Source of the DNA: Deltaproteobacteria bacterium
GTDB taxonomy: Bacteria > Desulfobacterota > Desulfovibrionia > Desulfovibrionales > Desulfovibrionaceae
NCBI GenBank assembly: GCA_020861205.1
Contig: JAJBSY010000349.1
Location: 1-8,518 of the forward strand
Direction: 5' to 3'
Length of the DNA stretch: 8,518 nt
Positions 1 through 6,163 of the stretch are shown one piece after another. The position numbers were made by a program, and so were the translations under genes. How positions within the stretch are numbered: position 1 is the first letter of the stretch; every line of letters begins with the position of its first letter. The notes beneath the pieces were generated by a model that saw nothing but the letters and a program-made list of their open reading frames with translations, was not told the DNA's origin and made no database searches.

Positions 1-158
1 TCAAAAAATTTTGGTGGACAACCCGGCAAGATTGTTCGGGTTCTGATGACGCATCCGGGACGCGCTAAAAACGCTCCCTGCACGATGTTTTTCCTTCCCG
101 GAAAAAATACCGCGCCCAAACTTTCTCCATATCAACCCGCTGCCTGAGTTGGGGAGAA
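1..158. other. Non-coding flank downstream of the IclR gene, with weak stem-loops
   Basis: No reading frame here looks like a gene. Two stem-loops can be drawn. One pairs AACCCG (20-25) with CGGGTT (37-42). Read on the minus strand it is followed, about 11 nt later, by a run of T residues (complement of A3-A8), so it could be a weak terminator for the leftward IclR gene, whose stop codon is about 117 nt away. The second pairs GGGA-GCG (57-60 and 62-64, bulged C at 61) with CGCTCCC (72-78). It lacks an adjacent T-tract on either strand. Neither is a convincing intrinsic terminator. Confidence 0.25.
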
Positions 159-914
159 CTAGCCGCCGTTTTGGGAAATGGCGGCTTCCACCTTGCGGGC
201 CGCCTCAAGCATCACCGGCACAAGCTGATCCTTGCGTCCGTTCGTAAAACGCACTCCGATACTGACCAGGGTAAGAGCCCCCATGGTCGTTCCGCTCGCG
301 TCTCTGAACGGGACGCCCAAGGCGCAAACGCCCTCCATCATATGGTTCTCGGTGAAGCAATATCCCTGTTTTCTCCCGAGGGCGGCTTCCCGCAACAGGC
401 GTTCCGCGCTCAGCCGGGGGTATTTCAAAATTTCTTCCGCATTCAAAGCACAAATCTCTTCGGCTTCTTTTTCCGGAAGCCCGAGGAGAATCGCCAGCCC
501 ACTGGCGCCGACGCCCAGAGGGCGCCGCCCGCCGACCGGGAAAACGTCGGCCTTGACGGGAAAATCGCCAAAGACCCTATCCGTGCAGACAACATGGTTG
601 CCGGCCCGCAAGCCGCAAGATACCCCGTCGCCGGTCCGCAGGGCTAATTCCTCAAGCACCGGCCGGATCAAGCGATCCAGGGAAAAAAAACGTCCGGCCG
701 AAAGCCCGAGAAAAACCAATTCTCTGCCCAGAGCGTAAAACTTCGTATCGGGATTGTACTGGACAAGACCATATTCGCGTAACGCATCCAGAAGCCGGAG
801 TGCGGTGGCCTTGGTGAGCCCGGTACCGGTCGCGATATCGACCAGCCGAAGGCTGGTGTTGTGACTCATGGACAGGAATTTCAGTATCTGCATGAAACGG
901 CTGAGACTTTGCAT
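159..914 (-). CDS. IclR-family transcriptional regulator
   Basis: A 251-residue protein, the usual IclR-family size. Residues about 1-65 form the N-terminal winged helix-turn-helix; the stretch from about 22 to 45 (LRLVDIATGTGLTKATALRL) is the typical IclR HTH, followed by the wing and the YALG segment at 60-63. Residues about 75-248 are the GAF-like effector domain, with family landmarks GVSCGLRAG (97-105), PLGVGASGLAIL (132-143) and GVCALGVPFRDASG (195-208). The start is supported by an AGAGGAG ribosome-binding site three bases upstream of the ATG. IclR proteins bind DNA as dimers or tetramers and usually respond to a small carboxylate or aromatic acid. This gene is transcribed away from the catabolic cluster at 1225 across a shared AT-rich control region, so it is the obvious candidate local regulator. 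The effector, and whether it activates or represses, cannot be read from the sequence. Confidence 0.95.
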   Translation of the reverse strand: MQSLSRFMQILKFLSMSHNTSLRLVDIATGTGLTKATALRLLDALREYGLVQYNPDTKFYALGRELVFLGLSAGRFFSLDRLIRPVLEELALRTGDGVSCGLRAGNHVVCTDRVFGDFPVKADVFPVGGRRPLGVGASGLAILLGLPEKEAEEICALNAEEILKYPRLSAERLLREAALGRKQGYCFTENHMMEGVCALGVPFRDASGTTMGALTLVSIGVRFTNGRKDQLVPVMLEAARKVEAAISQNGG

Positions 915-986
915 GACTCTCCTCTCGCGGAACCCGTTGGGGGTTTTTTATCCGAAGCGCGTGCAATTTGCTATAGCGCAATCAAT

Positions 987-1003
987 GTTTTAATAAGTAA
1001 AAC
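987..1003. promoter_or_regulatory. Candidate operator 1 (17-bp palindrome)
   Basis: GTTTTAATAAGTAAAAC is a perfect 6-bp inverted repeat (GTTTTA/TAAAAC) around a 5-nt centre. A similar 17-mer lies at 1084-1100 and matches at 14 of 17 positions. It sits in the divergent intergenic region, about 28 nt upstream of a candidate -35 box. AT-rich palindromes of about 15 to 17 bp are typical IclR-family targets, so assignment to the adjacent regulator is reasonable but inferred. The high AT content makes a chance palindrome possible. Confidence 0.4.
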
Positions 1004-1030
1004 TATTAGTGTATAAAAAAATTTAAAAAC

Positions 1031-1060
1031 TTGACTTATTCTTTTTTGTTCTTGTATATC
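1031..1060 (+). promoter_or_regulatory. Candidate sigma70 promoter for the catabolic cluster
   Basis: TTGACT at 1031-1036 matches five of six bases of the -35 consensus. With an 18-nt spacer it is followed by TATATC (1055-1060) as a -10 box. The surroundings are strongly AT-rich compared with the flanking genes. Transcription would start near 1067 and give a leader of about 160 nt before the ATG at 1225. The -35 hexamer is also the left arm of an inverted repeat whose right arm, AGTCAA, lies at 1063-1068. This is the best-looking rightward promoter in the region, but it is called by eye. Confidence 0.45.
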
Positions 1061-1083
1061 TGAGTCAAATGGTTTTAGCAAAT

Positions 1084-1100
1084 GTTTTATTAAATGAAAC
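1084..1100. promoter_or_regulatory. Candidate operator 2 (imperfect 17-bp palindrome)
   Basis: GTTTTATTAAATGAAAC has GTTT/AAAC outer arms and the same 17-bp length as the palindrome at 987-1003, with 14 of 17 identical positions and a shared AAT just before it. It lies downstream of the candidate -10 box, where a bound regulator would be expected to block transcription. The two sites are 97 bp apart, one on each side of the promoter. Binding by the adjacent IclR protein is inference. Confidence 0.35.
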
Positions 1101-1224
1101 TTAACGCGTTCGCAGGCCGTACGGGAGGATCGCATAAATCGCTTGGCTGTATACGCGATGCATGATTTTTCCGGTTGAAAAAGAAAGGGCGGTGCGTCCT
1201 GAATTTACGGAGGAGGTCCGCGAG

Positions 1225-2421
1225 ATGAAGATTGTCAGCGTGGAAGTCTTTGAGCTGAAGCCCGTGTCCTTTGGAGTGGTTTGTGTTCGGATCAACACGG
1301 ATGAAGGAATTTCAGGCTATGGCGAAGTCGGCTTGTCCAGCGGCAAAGTTCATCGTTCGGCCATTGCGATAGCTCTGGACTTCGGCGAGTGCATTCTGGG
1401 TATGGATCCCATGCGGATTGAAGCCATATGGGACAAAATTTATCGCTCCACCTACTGGGGCATAGCCGGGGGCTCTATTGTCAGCGCCGGGCTCAGCGCC
1501 ATCGATATAGCGTTGTGGGACATAAAAGGAAAAGCGCTTGGGGTTCCGTGTTACGAGCTGCTGGGCGGGAAGGTCAACGCGGGGACGCACGCTTACGCCA
1601 GCCATGTGCACCTCGGGTGGGACTTGGAGACCAAGGCCCTGACCCATCCCGCGGAGTATGCCGAAACGGCGCAGGCCGTATTGGCCGACGGGTACAGGGC
1701 CATGAAACTGAATCCCGTCGACGTGAACCCGAAAGGCGTACGCACGATCCTGAATAATAACGATCCTGACTGGAAATTGCGCGGCAACCTCTCCATGGAG
1801 ACGTTGAAGCTGGCCTACGACAGGGTGGCCGCCATCCGGAAAAGCGTGGGCGAAGATGTCGCGATCGCCTTTGACCTCAGTTGCTATACCGATACCAATA
1901 CCGCCATTCAACTGGCGAACCACACCAAGGATCTCAATATCTTCTTTATTGAGGAACCGGTCCACACGCTTTCGCCCGAACCGATGATCGAGATTCATAC
2001 CCGGACCGACATCCCGCTTGCGGCCGGTGAAAGAATTTTCATGCGCTGGGGCTTCAGGCCGTTCCTGGAAAGCAACGCCATTCAAGTGGCCCAGCCGGAC
2101 GTAGATCGCGCCGGCGGGATCACGGAAACAAAGAAAATCTGTGATATGGCCGCCATGTATGACATTCCCGTGCAAATTCACGCCTTCGGCGGCCCTATCG
2201 CCATAGCGGCCGCTTTCCAGGTGGAAGCCGCACTGACCAATCTCCTGATCCACGAGGTGCACTCGAATGCCATCAAGAGGGAAATGCGCCAGCTCGGTAA
2301 GTATGAGTATTTGCCCAAGAACGGGTACATCGAATTTCCGGACCTTCCCGGAATAGGGCAGGAGCTTAGTGAAAAGGCCATACGGGAGGCCACACGGTAT
2401 GTTGTGGCACTAAAGGGCTGA
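1225..2421 (+). CDS. Enolase-superfamily acid-sugar dehydratase (enolase A, galactonate dehydratase-like)
   Basis: A 398-residue mandelate racemase/muconate lactonizing enzyme-family protein, predicted to be a Mg2+-dependent dehydratase acting on an alpha-hydroxy (sugar) acid by abstracting the alpha proton. The capping domain is about 1-125, then the TIM barrel. Metal ligands are D217, E243 (in FIEEP) and E269 (in AAGER), spaced 26 and 26 as in the family. The His-Asp dyad is H319 with D292 (QPD), and E344 follows. The AGERIF segment and QPDVDRAGGIT resemble D-galactonate dehydratase. The barrel-strand-2 motif is K161-x-N163, also as in that enzyme, but the second catalytic His of that family (two residues after the first metal Asp) is S219 here. 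An insertion of about 25 residues lies between N163 and the first metal ligand. I chose the start at 1225 because GGAGGAGG lies about 8 bases upstream and MKIVSVEV is the normal family N-terminus. A longer in-frame start at 1162 lacks a ribosome site. It is the first gene of the cluster, 14 nt before hpaG1. The substrate is unknown. Confidence 0.9.
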   Translation: MKIVSVEVFELKPVSFGVVCVRINTDEGISGYGEVGLSSGKVHRSAIAIALDFGECILGMDPMRIEAIWDKIYRSTYWGIAGGSIVSAGLSAIDIALWDIKGKALGVPCYELLGGKVNAGTHAYASHVHLGWDLETKALTHPAEYAETAQAVLADGYRAMKLNPVDVNPKGVRTILNNNDPDWKLRGNLSMETLKLAYDRVAAIRKSVGEDVAIAFDLSCYTDTNTAIQLANHTKDLNIFFIEEPVHTLSPEPMIEIHTRTDIPLAAGERIFMRWGFRPFLESNAIQVAQPDVDRAGGITETKKICDMAAMYDIPVQIHAFGGPIAIAAAFQVEAALTNLLIHEVHSNAIKREMRQLGKYEYLPKNGYIEFPDLPGIGQELSEKAIREATRYVVALKG

Positions 2422-2435
2422 ACAGGGAGAAATTT

Positions 2436-3236
2436 ATGAACGTTCTGATGCGAACCACGGACCGCCCCGACGGATTCCGTACCGACGCGGACATCGCCGC
2501 GGGTAAGGTTGCCATTGACGGCGCGGTGAAAATGCTCTCACACCTTTCCCTGCTCCCGCCCACGCAAGGCCGGGTGTACGGTATTCTTTTCAACTTCAAG
2601 GGCGCGCTTGCCGAAGCCATGGCCGACGAGAAGGCGGGATTGTGGAACGAGCCTTACAACGGACCGCCCGATGCTCCCGTGTTTTATCTGAAACTGCCCA
2701 ACACCGTTGCCGCCAACGGCGCGGAAATTATCTTGCCGTATGATTGCGGTTCCGAAGAGCTGCGTATCGATGCTTCTCTCGGCGTCGTCATCGGTTGCTC
2801 CGCGAGCCGCCTGACCCGCAAAGACGCCATGCGAGCCGTTGCGGGGTACACCATTGCCTGTGATGTGACGATTCCGCATACCAACTATTACCGGCCGCCG
2901 ATCCGCCACCGTTGCCGCGACGGGTTCTGCCCCGTCGGCCCGTGGGTCGTGGACAAGAAGGACATCCCCGAACCGGCGAACCTTGGCCTGCGCGTGTTCA
3001 TTGACGGGCGGCTCAAGGGGCGAGGGCACACTTCGGACTGGATACGCTCCATTCCCGACCTGCTCTGCGAATTGACCGACATCGTCAGCCTGTGCCCGGG
3101 CGACGTGGTGTTGACCGGCGCGTTCGCCGGCGCTCCCGTTGCGCTGGCCGGCCAGTCGGTACGCATTGAAATCGACGGCATAGGCGCCTTGGAAAATACT
3201 GTTAGTCTTGAAGAAAATGTTGGAGGCGTGTCATGA
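2436..3236 (+). CDS. hpaG1: FAH-fold protein matching the N-terminal half of HpaG (HpaG1)
   Basis: A 266-residue fumarylacetoacetate hydrolase-fold protein. It resembles the N-terminal half of bifunctional HpaG, the enzyme that decarboxylates 5-oxopent-3-ene-1,2,5-tricarboxylate and isomerises the product to 2-oxohept-3-ene-1,7-dioate. Shared landmarks are the RVYGILFN start of the fold (46-53), LKLPNT (85-90), YRPPIRHRCRDGFCPVGP (152-169) and PGDVVLTGAFAGAP (221-234). The usual metal-binding ExE is degenerate: D112 and S114 replace the two Glu, while the third ligand is present as D143. From memory, the N-terminal half of enterobacterial HpaG also lacks this pair, so this fits a pseudo-active or specialised half. 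About 45 residues precede the core and are not in the enterobacterial protein. The start has AGGGAG six bases upstream. The gene overlaps the next by ATGA, implying translational coupling and probably a complex with HpaG2. Confidence 0.85.
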   Translation: MNVLMRTTDRPDGFRTDADIAAGKVAIDGAVKMLSHLSLLPPTQGRVYGILFNFKGALAEAMADEKAGLWNEPYNGPPDAPVFYLKLPNTVAANGAEIILPYDCGSEELRIDASLGVVIGCSASRLTRKDAMRAVAGYTIACDVTIPHTNYYRPPIRHRCRDGFCPVGPWVVDKKDIPEPANLGLRVFIDGRLKGRGHTSDWIRSIPDLLCELTDIVSLCPGDVVLTGAFAGAPVALAGQSVRIEIDGIGALENTVSLEENVGGVS

Positions 3237-4021
3237 AAAAGGCACGGGTTCTCATTGACGGTCTTGTGTTCGATGCTTTCGAGGACAGATTTGCCGGACC
3301 CAACGGCATACGTCTCGCGGACGGCCGCGTATTCGCGGAGACCGACGTTTCCTGGCTGCCGCCCTTCCGCATCCGCTCGGCATTCGCCATCGGCCTGAAC
3401 TACAAAACCCACGCGGACAGCCTGGATTTTAAGCTGCCCGCGGAACCCATGGCCTTTTACAAGGCGCCCAATACCTTCATCGGCAACCGCCATGCCACCC
3501 GGCGCCCGGCGGACGTGTCCTTCATGCACTATGAATGCGAGCTGACCATCGTCATCGGCAAAACGGCTCGCCGCGTCCCCGAGGAGAGGGCCTACGAATA
3601 TATCGGCGGTTACACGGTGTGCAACGATTACGCCTTCCGCTCCTATTTGCGCAACTACTACCGGCCCAACCTCAAGATCAAAAGCCGCGACTGCGGCACG
3701 CCCATCGGCCCATGGTTTGTGGACGCCGCCGACATTGCCGATCCCATGAATCTCGATCTGCGCTGCTTTGTGGACGGCAAGCAGACCATGGCCGGCAATA
3801 CGCGGGACATGATCTTTTCCGTGCCCTTTCTGGTTTCGTACTTCAGCCGCATCCTGACGTTGCAGCCTGGGGACGTGATCCTGACCGGCTGCCCGGAAGC
3901 CAAGCTGGACCTGCCTGTTGGCTCCGAGGTCGTAACCGAGATTGACGGGGTGGGGAGATTGAGCAACTTCATCGCCCCGGACAGTGAATATCCCGAACCT
4001 GTGCCCTGCGCGCTCCGCTGA
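3233..4021 (+). CDS. hpaG2: FAH-fold isomerase/decarboxylase matching the C-terminal half of HpaG (HpaG2)
   Basis: A 262-residue fumarylacetoacetate hydrolase-family enzyme matching the metal-binding C-terminal half of HpaG. In the homoprotocatechuate pathway that enzyme handles 5-oxopent-3-ene-1,2,5-tricarboxylate and 2-hydroxyhepta-2,4-diene-1,7-dioate. The metal triad is complete: E101 and E103 ([14 protein letters not shown]) and D132 (CNDY), with the same 29-residue spacing between the second Glu and the Asp as I recall for the enterobacterial enzyme. Other matching stretches are [11 protein letters not shown] (54-64), KAPNT (77-81), [13 protein letters not shown] (141-153) and [12 protein letters not shown] (194-205). 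The common GTP near the C-terminus is GCP (219-221). GGAGG lies six bases before the ATG, and the start overlaps the hpaG1 stop. Other FAH-family hydrolases act on diketo sugar acids, so the natural substrate may not be the aromatic-derived one. The family call is firm; the substrate is less so. Confidence 0.88.
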   Translation: MKKARVLIDGLVFDAFEDRFAGPNGIRLADGRVFAETDVSWLPPFRIRSAFAIGLNYKTHADSLDFKLPAEPMAFYKAPNTFIGNRHATRRPADVSFMHYECELTIVIGKTARRVPEERAYEYIGGYTVCNDYAFRSYLRNYYRPNLKIKSRDCGTPIGPWFVDAADIADPMNLDLRCFVDGKQTMAGNTRDMIFSVPFLVSYFSRILTLQPGDVILTGCPEAKLDLPVGSEVVTEIDGVGRLSNFIAPDSEYPEPVPCALR

Positions 4022-4054
4022 GCCCGAAGAGGCGGGCATCATCCATCATGCCCG
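4022..4054 (+). other. Alternative hairpins in the hpaG2-hpaH spacer
   Basis: The 67-nt gap holds three complementary elements: GCCCG (4022-4026), CGGGC (4033-4037) and GCCCG (4050-4054). The middle element can pair with the left one (5 bp, 6-nt loop). It can also pair with the right one, extended to CGGGCAT/ATGCCCG (7 bp, 8-nt loop). The two hairpins exclude each other. No T-tract follows, so this is not an intrinsic terminator. It could be an RNA-processing or stability element that sets the ratio of the genes on either side. Confidence 0.4.
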
Positions 4055-4088
4055 AATTCATTGCCAAAAACCCTACCACGGAGGAACC

Positions 4089-4892
4089 ATGCTTAACGCC
4101 AAAGTTGCCGCCGCCCTTGCCGACAGGTTGAACACGGCTGAAAAAACACGCACTCAGACAGGCCAGTTCAGTCTGGAAAATCCGGGCATGACCATAGAGG
4201 ACGCCTACGCGGTACAAAAAGCCTGGGTGGAGATGAAAATCAAGGAAGGCCGCACGGTCAAAGGGCACAAGATAGGCCTGACCTCCAAAGCCATGCAGGT
4301 CACTGCCAACATTAACGAGCCGGATTACGGCGTGTTGCTTGATGACATGTTTTTTCCCGAGGGCGGGGACATACCCTTCGAGCGATTCATCGTGCCGCGC
4401 GTGGAGGTGGAGCTGGGTTTTGTCCTCAACAAATCGTTGCGCGGACCGGACTGCACCATTGTCGACGTGCTGCAAGCAACGGACTTCGTCATACCCGCTT
4501 TGGAGATAATTGATGCCCGTATCCGGCGCGTTGACCCTGAGACAAAAATCACCCGGAAAGTGATCGACACCATTTCCGACAATGCGGCCAACGCGGCCGT
4601 GGTCGTGGGCGGCAGGCCCGTACGGCCCATGGATCTCGACTTGCGCTGGATTTCCGCCCTCTGCTACCGGAACGGGCAGGTTGAGGAATCCGGGGTTGCG
4701 GCCGCCGTGCTGAACCACCCGGCCAAGGGCATAGCCTGGCTGGCCAACAAACTCGCGCCCTACGGTGAGGCCCTGGGTGCGGGAGAATTCGTGCTATCCG
4801 GTTCATTCACCAGACCCCTCGACATAGTGCAGGGGGACACCTTCCATGTTGATTACGGCCCCATGGGCTCAATCCCATGCAGGTTCATTTAG
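4089..4892 (+). CDS. hpaH: 2-Oxo-hept-4-ene-1,7-dioate hydratase (HpaH family)
   Basis: A 267-residue protein, the same length I recall for enterobacterial HpaH, of the MhpD/HpaH hydratase family. These Mg2+-dependent cytosolic enzymes add water to a 2-oxo-alkenoate; HpaH makes 4-hydroxy-2-oxoheptane-1,7-dioate from the C7 oxo-enedioate. The predicted metal ligands E106 and E108 (PRVEVELGF) and E139 (PALEI) fall at the residue numbers reported for the homologue MhpD. Other family segments are [12 protein letters not shown] (58-69), [11 protein letters not shown] (78-88), [12 protein letters not shown] (164-175) and [12 protein letters not shown] (232-243). The start at 4089 is chosen because GGAGG is four bases upstream and because it gives the family length. 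An in-frame start at 3984 would overlap hpaG2 with an unrelated extension. The product is the direct substrate of the aldolase encoded next. Confidence 0.92.
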   Translation: MLNAKVAAALADRLNTAEKTRTQTGQFSLENPGMTIEDAYAVQKAWVEMKIKEGRTVKGHKIGLTSKAMQVTANINEPDYGVLLDDMFFPEGGDIPFERFIVPRVEVELGFVLNKSLRGPDCTIVDVLQATDFVIPALEIIDARIRRVDPETKITRKVIDTISDNAANAAVVVGGRPVRPMDLDLRWISALCYRNGQVEESGVAAAVLNHPAKGIAWLANKLAPYGEALGAGEFVLSGSFTRPLDIVQGDTFHVDYGPMGSIPCRFI

Positions 4893-4901
4893 GGGGAACG
4901 A

Positions 4902-5666
4902 ATGCTCGCCTGTCCGAATAAATTCAAAGAAGCCCTCAAGGAAAAAAAACAGCAAATAGGTCTTTGGCAATCCCTGGGCAGTTTTTATACGGCGGAAATC
5001 TGCGCCGGATCGGGGTTCGACTGGCTGCTTATCGACGCCGAACACGGCCCAAACGACCTGCTCACGGTTCTGCACCAGTTGCAGGCTGTCGCGCCGTATC
5101 CCGTACATCCGGTTGTGCGCCCGGTCATCGGCTCGGATCACCAGATTAAGCGGTATCTCGACATCGGAGCGCAAACGTTGCTGATTCCCATGGTCGAGGA
5201 CGGAAGGCAGGCCCGCGAGATCGCGCGCGCCGTGCAGTATCCGCCAAAGGGCATACGGGGCGTTGGCGCTGCCGTCGCGCGCGCATCCCGCTGGAACAGG
5301 GTTCCGGGGTATCTGAAAAAAGCCGGTGAATCGATCTGTCTGCTGCTACAAGTTGAAAGCGTGGAAGCACTGAAAAACCTGGAAGACATTACCTCCACAC
5401 CGGGGGTTGACGGTATCTTCATAGGCCCTTCCGACCTTTCCGCGAGCATGGGGTACCTGGGTGACGCCGGGCATCCCGACGTTGTCAGTGCGGTAAAAAA
5501 AGCCATCCGCGTCATAGCCGCCAAAGGCAAAGCGCCGGGCCTGCTGAGCGGAGATGAAAAACTGGCCCGCGAGTATATGGAGGCCGGGAGCCTGTTCACC
5601 GCCGTGGGCACGGACGTGGGCATACTTGCTCGGGGCGCTGAAGCGCTGGCCAAAAAGTTTGCGTAG
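4902..5666 (+). CDS. hpaI: 4-Hydroxy-2-oxoheptanedioate aldolase (HpaI, class II pyruvate aldolase)
   Basis: A 254-residue HpcH/HpaI-family aldolase. The reference enzyme cleaves 4-hydroxy-2-oxoheptane-1,7-dioate to pyruvate and succinate semialdehyde with a divalent metal. All key residues are present at a constant +3 offset from the numbering I recall for E. coli HpaI: catalytic base H48 (DAEHGPND), pyruvate-binding R73, and metal ligands E152 (LLQVES) and D178 (IGPSDLSASMG). PMVEDG (96-101), RGVGAAVARASRW (119-131) and GVDGIFIGPSDLS (168-180) are further signatures. The start follows the hpaH stop by 9 nt, with AGGGGGAA as ribosome site. Members of this family are promiscuous: close relatives cleave 2-keto-3-deoxy-L-rhamnonate or 5-keto-4-deoxy-glucarate. 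That matters here because two acid-sugar-type dehydratases flank the module. The position directly after hpaH favours the HpaI role. Confidence 0.92.
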   Translation: MLACPNKFKEALKEKKQQIGLWQSLGSFYTAEICAGSGFDWLLIDAEHGPNDLLTVLHQLQAVAPYPVHPVVRPVIGSDHQIKRYLDIGAQTLLIPMVEDGRQAREIARAVQYPPKGIRGVGAAVARASRWNRVPGYLKKAGESICLLLQVESVEALKNLEDITSTPGVDGIFIGPSDLSASMGYLGDAGHPDVVSAVKKAIRVIAAKGKAPGLLSGDEKLAREYMEAGSLFTAVGTDVGILARGAEALAKKFA

Positions 5667-5675
5667 CCGTGGTTG

Positions 5676-5734
5676 CCGGAGCCTTCCGGGGAGCGATGTT
5701 TCGGGCGTTCAAACAGCAACGCCTTAACGCCTTA
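5676..5734 (+). repeat. Tandem AACGCCTT repeat and hairpins between hpaI and the RidA gene
   Basis: This 110-nt spacer holds CCGGA/TCCGG (5676-5680 and 5685-5689), a 5-bp hairpin just after the aldolase stop. Then comes GGCGTT (5704-5709), followed by two exact tandem copies of AACGCCTT (5718-5725 and 5726-5733). GGCGTT can pair with the AACGCC of either copy. There is no T-tract. The function is unknown; it could be a processing or stability element, or chance. Confidence 0.35.
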
Positions 5735-5776
5735 TCACCAGGCTTGCACTACAGCCTGAGAGGAATGGAGCAGCTC

Positions 5777-6163
5777 ATGTCCAGACGCACGTCTGTATAC
5801 CTCAAAGGATTCAGACACAAGAATCCCATTCCCAATGCCTGCTGCATCGGCAACCTGCTCATGTCGGGAATCATCCTCGGCATGGACCCGGAGACGGAAA
5901 GTGTGGCGGAGACCTTGGAACGGCAATGCGAACTGATGTTCCTGCATGTGAGGGATACCGTCGAACAGGCCGGCGGCACCGTTGACGACATCATCAAGAT
6001 GACGGTGTGGCTGAAAGACAGGAACCAGCGCCAGCCCGTAAACGCGGAATGGCTGAAAATGTTCCCGGATCCGCGGAACCGTCCGGCTCGCCAGGCCGTG
6101 AGTGCGCCCGACCTTGCCGACGGCGTGCTGGTGCAATGCGACATCGTTGCCGTGATCGACTGA
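5777..6163 (+). CDS. RidA/YjgF/YER057c/UK114-family protein
   Basis: A 128-residue protein, the normal RidA-family length. Family members form cytosolic trimers, and many hydrolyse reactive enamine/imine intermediates to 2-oxo acids and ammonia. Visible signatures are the central LMSGIILGMDPET (28-40), a helix with QCELMFLHVRDTVEQAGGTVDDI (50-72), the TVWLKD strand (76-81) and RPARQAV (102-108). The substrate-carboxylate-binding arginine is R105, the same number as in the best-known bacterial RidA structures. The acidic residue near the C-terminus that is usually Glu (E120 in those proteins) appears as D122 in VQCDIVAVI. I chose the ATG at 5777 because GGAG lies six bases upstream and because it gives the family length. 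The in-frame GTG at 5669 and ATG at 5765 have poor or too-close ribosome sites. Its place after hpaI suggests it clears a reactive intermediate of this pathway or of a linked amino-acid substrate. Confidence 0.88.
   Translation: MSRRTSVYLKGFRHKNPIPNACCIGNLLMSGIILGMDPETESVAETLERQCELMFLHVRDTVEQAGGTVDDIIKMTVWLKDRNQRQPVNAEWLKMFPDPRNRPARQAVSAPDLADGVLVQCDIVAVID

Noticed and set aside
88..106. TTTTTCC/GGAAAAA hairpin as a bidirectional terminator
   Set aside because: The T and A tracts are in the wrong order for intrinsic termination in either direction, and the stem has only two G-C pairs.
931..949. AACCC/GGGTT hairpin followed by T residues, rightward terminator
   Set aside because: The stem is only 5 bp, and no rightward gene lies upstream that would need terminating. 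It falls in the leader of the leftward IclR gene.
1162..1224. Longer N-terminus for enolase A starting at the ATG at 1162
   Set aside because: No ribosome site precedes it, the 21 extra residues are unlike the family, and 1225 has a strong GGAGGAGG with a canonical N-terminus.
1312..2262. Long open frame antisense to enolase A
   Set aside because: It lies entirely opposite a well-supported gene, and its product has no recognisable domain; GC-rich genes often leave such open complements.
2888..4042. Long open frame antisense to hpaG1/hpaG2
   Set aside because: Shadow of two genes with clear catalytic motifs; no ribosome site or domain support.
3984..4088. Longer N-terminus for HpaH starting inside hpaG2
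   Set aside because: It would overlap hpaG2 out of frame and add 35 unrelated residues. The ATG at 4089 has GGAGG and gives exactly the family length and residue numbering.
5669..5776. Longer RidA-family protein from the GTG at 5669 or ATG at 5765
   Set aside because: The added residues lie in a repeat-rich spacer, lack proper ribosome spacing and exceed the family length.
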